The notes under the pieces: model-generated
Databases searched by the model: none
What the model saw: only the letters and a program-made list of their open reading frames with translations
Told to the model about the DNA's origin: nothing
Source of the DNA: an uncultured Bacteroidota bacterium
GTDB taxonomy: Bacteria; Bacteroidota; Bacteroidia; Flavobacteriales; Flavobacteriaceae
Assembly: GCA_902609035.1 (NCBI GenBank)
Contig: CACLQG010000002.1
Span: 1 to 12,500, forward strand
Length of the DNA stretch: 12,500 nt
Direction of reading: 5' to 3'
Made by a program: the position numbers and the translations under genes
Shown here: piece after piece, positions 7,562 through 12,500 of the stretch
Layout: each line of letters starts with the position of its first letter
Numbering within the stretch: the first letter of the stretch is position 1

Positions 7562-8590
7562 ATGTATCGTTATCTGATCAAACCCATACTTTTTCTAGGA
7601 GATCCAGAATGGGTACATCATTTTGTTTTTTACTTGATTCGAATTATAAATAAGATTCCTGGTTTTCCTGTTTTGATTCGAACACTTTACCAAGTCAACC
7701 ACCCCAGACTAGAAAAAGAATTATTTGGTATAAAATTTAAAAATCCTGTGGGTCTGGCTGCTGGCTTTGATAAAGACGCCAAATTATTCAGGGAACTTTC
7801 CAACTTTGGTTTTGGATTTATAGAAATAGGGACCTTGACTCCTCAACCCCAAAGTGGCAATCCTAAAAAACGTTTATTCCGTCTGCTAGAGGACGAGGGA
7901 TTGATCAATAGAATGGGATTTAACAATGAAGGAGTTGAAGCTGCCATTACTAGGTTGAGGAAAAACAATAGTATTATTATAGGAGGAAACATTGGTAAAA
8001 ATAAAATCACTCCCAATGATAAGGCAGTAGACGACTACATATATTGTTTCAAGGCGCTTTATCTATATGTGGATTATTTTGTTGTCAATGTAAGTTCACC
8101 AAATACCCCCAACCTAAGAGCTTTACAAGATAAAAAGCCACTTACAGATTTGTTGAATAGGCTACAAAAACTCAATCAAACGACTGATAAACCAAAACCG
8201 ATACTACTTAAAATTGCTCCTGATCTAACGAAAGAGCAATTACTGGACATTATTGATATTGTAAAAATTACTAAAATAGCAGGAGTCGTTGCAACCAATA
8301 CTAAACTAAATCGTGAAGGTCTTCAATCTGAAAATAAAGATGAAAATGGAGGCCTTAGCGGAAGACCATTAACTAAAAAAAGTACAGAGGTGATCCGTTT
8401 TCTTTCAGAAAAAAGTCAAAGAGCATTCCCAATAATTGGAGTAGGGGGAATTCACAAACCCGAGGATGCCATTGAAAAACTTAATGCTGGAGCTGATTTG
8501 ATTCAACTCTACACAGGATTTGTATATGAAGGCCCAGCAGTGGTGAAGGTTCTTAATAAAGCGATTTTAGCTTCTATTCAAAATAACTAA
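7562..8590 (+). CDS. pyrD: Dihydroorotate dehydrogenase (quinone), class 2
   Basis: PyrD oxidises dihydroorotate to orotate in pyrimidine synthesis, using FMN and passing electrons to membrane quinone. The 342-residue protein has the class 2 N-terminal membrane-contact helices (about 1-45). The barrel motifs follow: [12 protein letters not shown] (61-72), [20 protein letters not shown] (85-104), NRMGFNN (116-122), [11 protein letters not shown] (176-186, catalytic base S179), KIAPDL (217-222), ATNT (244-247), GGLSGRPL (263-270), GVGGI (293-297) and [10 protein letters not shown] (316-325). The usual NTT is NTK here (K248). No promoter is obvious: the terminator ends ten bases before the ATG, so pyrD needs read-through or a promoter overlapping the terminator. 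The 3' end overlaps the facing M42 gene by 17 bp. No Shine-Dalgarno. Confidence 0.96.
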   Translation: MYRYLIKPILFLGDPEWVHHFVFYLIRIINKIPGFPVLIRTLYQVNHPRLEKELFGIKFKNPVGLAAGFDKDAKLFRELSNFGFGFIEIGTLTPQPQSGNPKKRLFRLLEDEGLINRMGFNNEGVEAAITRLRKNNSIIIGGNIGKNKITPNDKAVDDYIYCFKALYLYVDYFVVNVSSPNTPNLRALQDKKPLTDLLNRLQKLNQTTDKPKPILLKIAPDLTKEQLLDIIDIVKITKIAGVVATNTKLNREGLQSENKDENGGLSGRPLTKKSTEVIRFLSEKSQRAFPIIGVGGIHKPEDAIEKLNAGADLIQLYTGFVYEGPAVVKVLNKAILASIQNN

Positions 8591-9653
8591 ACCCTTTTTT
8601 GGGATCAATCGTCAATAGTGTTTCGTAAATCAAACGAATAACATTCTCAATATCTTTTCGATGAACCATCTCAACAGTGGTATGCATATATCGCAAAGGT
8701 AAAGAAATTAATGCTGAAGCTACACCTCCATTACTATAGGCGAAAGCATCCGTATCTGTTCCAGTATATCGAGAGGAAGCTAACCTTTGAAAAGGGATTT
8801 TTTGTTTTTTTGCCGTTTCGATTATTTGCTCTCTCAATTTATTTTGTATGGCGGGCGCATAGGAAATCACTGGCCCCCTACCCATTTCGATATAACCTTG
8901 TTCCTTTTGGTTGATCATTGGGGTAGTGGTGTCATGACAAACGTCTGTTACTATAGCCACATCTGGTTTTAATGATTGGGTAATCATCTCAGCACCATGC
9001 AGCCCTACTTCTTCTTGGACCGAATTGGTGATGTAAAGTCCAAAAGGCAAGTCTTTCTTATTTTTATGTAATAAACGCCCTACTTCTGCAATCATAAAAC
9101 CCCCTGCCCTGTTGTCTATAGCACGGCAAATAAATTTATCTTTATTAATTACTTTAAAAGTATCTGGGTAGGTTATTACACAGCCAACATGTACTCCCAT
9201 TTTTTCAACTTCTCTTTTGTCTTTGGCACCGATGTCAATAAAAATATTGTTGAGTTTAGGGGATTCTTCTTTACCGGGTTTTCTAGTATGAATGGCGGGC
9301 CATCCAAATACTCCTTTTACTATTCCATTTTTTGTATGAATGTTGACCCACTTGGAGGGAGCGATTTGATGATCACTACCACCATTTCTGACCACATAAA
9401 TCAAACCTTTATCTGTTATGTAATTCACATACCAAGAGATCTCATCTGAATGACCCTCAATGACAACCTTATATGGCGCATCTGGGTTGATAACTCCCAC
9501 GGCAGTACCATAAGTATCGGTAATGAAAGTGTCTACATAAGGTTTAAGGTAATCTATCCATATTTTTTGGCCTTCCAATTCATATCCTGTTGGTGATGGA
9601 TTATTGAGATATTCTTCCAAAAAAGTGATGGATTTTTTATTCAATAATTTCAT
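8574..9653 (-). CDS. M42 family metallo-aminopeptidase
   Basis: M42 enzymes are cytoplasmic, di-metal aminopeptidases (TET/deblocking/glutamyl type) that form large self-compartmentalised dodecamers and finish peptide breakdown. The 359-residue protein lines up with the family ligands: H68 in EGHSDEI (66-72), D180 in AIDNRAGGF (178-186), E214-E215 in QEEVGLHGA (213-221, catalytic base then metal ligand), D237 in VTDVCHD (235-241) and H324 in MHTTVEMVH (323-331). The usual HMDE is HSDE here. Its substrate preference cannot be read from sequence. There is no signal peptide. It is divergent from the DUF4294 gene and its final codons overlap the end of pyrD. The ATG at 9653 has no Shine-Dalgarno and follows an A-rich leader; no good -7 element was seen upstream. 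Confidence 0.94.
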   Translation of the reverse strand: MKLLNKKSITFLEEYLNNPSPTGYELEGQKIWIDYLKPYVDTFITDTYGTAVGVINPDAPYKVVIEGHSDEISWYVNYITDKGLIYVVRNGGSDHQIAPSKWVNIHTKNGIVKGVFGWPAIHTRKPGKEESPKLNNIFIDIGAKDKREVEKMGVHVGCVITYPDTFKVINKDKFICRAIDNRAGGFMIAEVGRLLHKNKKDLPFGLYITNSVQEEVGLHGAEMITQSLKPDVAIVTDVCHDTTTPMINQKEQGYIEMGRGPVISYAPAIQNKLREQIIETAKKQKIPFQRLASSRYTGTDTDAFAYSNGGVASALISLPLRYMHTTVEMVHRKDIENVIRLIYETLLTIDPKKGFSYFE

Positions 9654-9729
9654 TTTTATTTTTTTGAAATTTAAAAGCTAAAATAAGCATAAGTCCCTAA
9701 TAGAAAATTTTTATCCCTGCTTTTATTCT

Positions 9730-9737
9730 TAAATTTG
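9730..9737 (+). promoter_or_regulatory. -7 promoter element of the DUF4294 gene
   Basis: TAAATTTG matches the Bacteroidota -7 consensus TAnnTTTG in full and ends six bases before the ATG at 9744. The -33 position carries T-rich sequence (about 9708-9712) without a clear TTG. Transcription would begin at or within a base or two of the start codon, so the message may be leaderless. Confidence 0.55.
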
Positions 9738-9743
9738 CACACG

Positions 9744-10445
9744 ATGAAAACACCCACTTTAATTATCGCTTTTTTTATATTTACATGGGGTAATGCTCAA
9801 GATCAAAATTTTATTCCTTCCCCTTCAGACTATTTTGTTATTGAAGGAGATACCATTGTCAATACAAGTATCAAGCTAAAGGAAGTGGTTTTATTTCAAC
9901 CCCTTCGTTTCAATGATTATGAAGAAGCTAAGCGATATGTTATATTGAGGCATAGAACTCATAAGGTTTATCCCTATGCAAAAATGGCATCAGATCGTTT
10001 AAATCTTTTGACAAAACGCTTGGAGGCTATAAAATCAAAAAGGAAGAAAAGATTATACTTAAAACGTGTAGAGGATTTTATTTATGATGAATTTGAAAAG
10101 GAACTTAAGAAACTCTCACGTTCACAAGGTCGTATACTGATAAAGTTAGTTCATCGTCAAACCGGAAATACTACCCATGATTTGGTAAAGGAACTTCGCA
10201 ATGGTTGGAGGGCATTTGTATATCAAACCACTGCATCGTTGTTTAAGCTTTCCTTAAAAGATACCTATGATCCAAATTCGGATTATGAAGATTATCTCAT
10301 TGAGGATATCTTACAGAGAGCTTTTTCTGATGGGAGCTTAGAGAGACAACAAACGGCATTATATTATAACATAGATAGTTTGTATAATTATTGGAAAGAA
10401 AATAAACCAAAATTCATTCCAAAAAAAAGGGTTAAAAACCCATAA
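9744..10445 (+). CDS. DUF4294 family exported protein
   Basis: The 233-residue protein has a type I signal peptide (residues 1-18, cleavage expected at GNA-QDQ). The mature part matches DUF4294: an EGDTI beta element (34-38), a KEVVLF strand (46-51), EEAKRYVILRHRTHKVYPYAKMA (60-82, key residues RY and KVYPYAK), a basic helix KSKRKKRLYLKRVE (97-110) and the hallmark SRSQGRILIKLVHRQTG (125-141). Function is unknown; it should be periplasmic or envelope-associated. I start it at ATG 9744 rather than the in-frame TTG at 9735, because that TTG is part of the -7 promoter element and the signal peptide begins at MKTPT. The adjacent divergent M42 gene is a neighbour I recall in related genomes. The next element downstream is the rRNA promoter. 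Confidence 0.85.
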   Translation: MKTPTLIIAFFIFTWGNAQDQNFIPSPSDYFVIEGDTIVNTSIKLKEVVLFQPLRFNDYEEAKRYVILRHRTHKVYPYAKMASDRLNLLTKRLEAIKSKRKKRLYLKRVEDFIYDEFEKELKKLSRSQGRILIKLVHRQTGNTTHDLVKELRNGWRAFVYQTTASLFKLSLKDTYDPNSDYEDYLIEDILQRAFSDGSLERQQTALYYNIDSLYNYWKENKPKFIPKKRVKNP

Positions 10446-10544
10446 ATAAATAGTTGTCAATAGCAGACTCAAAATTATTTTTTTAAGCATTAAAATATTT
10501 CAAAAAAAAAGGTAAAAAAGCGTGTAAACTATAAAAAAGCAATT

Positions 10545-10552
10545 TATATTTG
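10545..10552 (+). promoter_or_regulatory. rRNA operon promoter, -7 element
   Basis: TATATTTG is a full match to TAnnTTTG, about 154 bp before the mature 16S 5' end. The bases just after it, CACCCGCT, are GC-rich in an otherwise very AT-rich stretch and would lie at the expected start of transcription, as in growth-rate-controlled rRNA promoters. The -33 region (around 10522-10527) has GTGTAA and no clean TTG. No better candidate exists between the DUF4294 stop and 16S. Confidence 0.65.
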
Positions 10553-10589
10553 CACCCGCTGATAGAAATAATTATTTTTAAAAGCAAAA

Positions 10590-10598
10590 GTTCATTGA
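10590..10598 (+). promoter_or_regulatory. Possible boxA-like antitermination site in the rRNA leader
   Basis: GTTCATTGA lies about 35 bases into the leader, where NusB/NusE boxA sites usually occur. It resembles the GTTCTTTGA string I recall from Bacteroidota rRNA leaders and spacers, but it is not a good match to the E. coli TGCTCTTTA form. This is a weak call from position and similarity only. Confidence 0.3.
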
Positions 10599-10607
10599 AA
10601 TATAAAT

Positions 10608-10660
10608 AAGAATGACAGCGCGTATCAATAGATACGAAGCGAATTAGAAACCATTTTGAG
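10608..10660 (+). other. Left arm of the 16S rRNA processing stem (leader)
   Basis: This leader segment pairs with 12302-12338 in the spacer. 10611-10619 pairs with 12327-12335 (9 bp), 10637-10641 with 12321-12325 (5 bp), 10643-10650 with 12313-12320 (8 bp) and 10653-10660 with 12302-12309 (8 pairs, two of them G-U). A10642 is bulged. 10621-10636 is a separate hairpin (CGTATC, loop AATA, GATACG) inserted between the first two blocks. Such a stem brings the two 16S ends together for RNase III-type cleavage. Confidence 0.8.
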
Positions 10661-10705
10661 ACAAAAGTCAATTAGTTGTATGTTCGTTAATATTATTAAA
10701 AAACA

Positions 10706-12235
<1,530 letters not shown>

Positions 12236-12241
12236 CTAGAG

Positions 12242-12273
12242 GCTTGTTTGCTAGAGTAATTTAGCACACAAGC
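12242..12273 (+). other. Hairpin directly after 16S rRNA
   Basis: GCTTGTTTGCTA (12242-12253) pairs with TAGCACACAAGC (12262-12273): 11 of 12 positions pair, with one T-C mismatch, around the eight-base loop GAGTAATT. It begins six bases after the mature 16S 3' end and has no T-run after it, so it is unlikely to be a terminator. It is more likely part of the folded precursor. Confidence 0.65.
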
Positions 12274-12301
12274 AGAAAGACGACAATACAACAAACACAG
12301 G

Positions 12302-12338
12302 CTTAAAGTTAATTTCTAATCGCTTAGCTGTCATTTTT
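12302..12338 (+). other. Right arm of the 16S rRNA processing stem (spacer)
   Basis: This is complementary to the leader segment 10608-10660 (pairings listed there). It lies between 16S and tRNA-Ile, so the stem encloses 16S only. A further seven-pair match, 10675-10681 with 12286-12292 (GTTGTAT/ATACAAC), would extend the stem toward the mature rRNA ends. Confidence 0.8.
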
Positions 12339-12365
12339 TTATTGTAAAAATTACCCAACAAGTAG

Positions 12366-12439
12366 AGTCTCGTAGCTCAGCTGGTTAGAGCGCTACACTG
12401 ATAATGTAGAGGTCGGCAGTTCGAGTCTGCCCGAGACTA
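12366..12439 (+). tRNA. tRNA-Ile (GAU)
   Basis: The 74-base cloverleaf has a perfect seven-pair acceptor stem (AGTCTCG 12366-12372 with CGAGACT 12432-12438) and discriminator A12439. The D arm TAGCTCAGCTGGTTAGAGC begins at 12373. The anticodon stem is CTACA/TGTAG (12393-12397 and 12405-12409) with anticodon GAT at 12400-12402, and the T arm is GGCAG-TTCGAGT-CTGCC. CCA is not encoded. Its place after 16S is the usual one for tRNA-Ile in bacterial rRNA operons; tRNA-Ala and 23S are expected beyond the window. The remaining 61 bases (12440-12500) are AT-rich spacer in which I see nothing more. Confidence 0.97.
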
Positions 12440-12500
12440 CATTAAGTTTAAATTCATAATTTATAATTAAAAGCTTCAATTTGGGTTGATTTTCTGTAAT

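Noticed and set aside
8592..8603. CCC-T6-GGG as a terminator between pyrD and the M42 gene
   Set aside because: It is only a three-pair stem with the T-run in the loop, and it encodes conserved-looking peptidase residues on the minus strand.
8711..9449. Plus-strand open frames of 61-86 codons inside the M42 gene
   Set aside because: They are antisense to a gene with all metal ligands in place and have no motifs.

Overview
The window comes from an AT-rich member of the Bacteroidota, most likely class Flavobacteriia. Five things point there: the 16S rRNA sequence (3' end GGAACACCTCCTTT, central block GTAAGAATAAGGATCGGCTA); the -7 elements of the form TAnnTTTG; the absence of Shine-Dalgarno sequences before all ten complete genes; a cyclophilin-FKBP fusion; and families such as DUF3276 (PUR-like) and DUF4294 together with a long NusB. 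I did not place it to genus. It reads as core chromosome. I see no mobile element, CRISPR array, defence island or phage gene.

Layout. (1) 1-1767, +: the 3' part of recQ, cut by the window edge. (2) 1827-2759, +: a cytoplasmic cyclophilin/FKBP dual prolyl isomerase, ending 8 bp inside the gene that faces it. (3) 5597-2752, minus strand, read right to left: an MdlA/YheI-like ABC exporter, a DUF3276 PUR-like nucleic-acid-binding protein, and a CxxC thioredoxin-fold protein. (4) 5738-7523, +, divergent from the ABC gene: a double-length nusB, a DUF1573 lipoprotein and yajC. A good flavobacterial promoter sits at the nusB/DUF1573 boundary and a rho-independent terminator follows yajC. (5) 7562-8590, +: pyrD, overlapping tail to tail by 17 bp with an M42 aminopeptidase (9653-8574, -). 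(6) 9744-10445, +: a secreted DUF4294 protein with a perfect -7 element six bases before its ATG. (7) 10545-12500, +: the start of an rRNA operon with promoter, leader, complete 16S gene, spacer and tRNA-Ile(GAU). The 23S gene lies beyond the edge.

How the parts relate. nusB, yajC and the rRNA operon are transcription, export and translation housekeeping genes. NusB normally acts on rRNA transcripts, so it may serve the operon in this same window. The most informative non-coding structure is a long complementarity between the rRNA leader and the 16S-tRNA spacer. It should fold into the 16S processing stem, with a small perfect hairpin inserted in its left arm. The most unusual coding observations are the loss of all four zinc-ligand cysteines in RecQ, a solitary ABC half-exporter with Asp in place of the catalytic Glu, and the large insertion in NusB. 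I found no convincing new multi-gene system; this is mainly an ordinary core region with some neat regulatory and RNA-structural detail.
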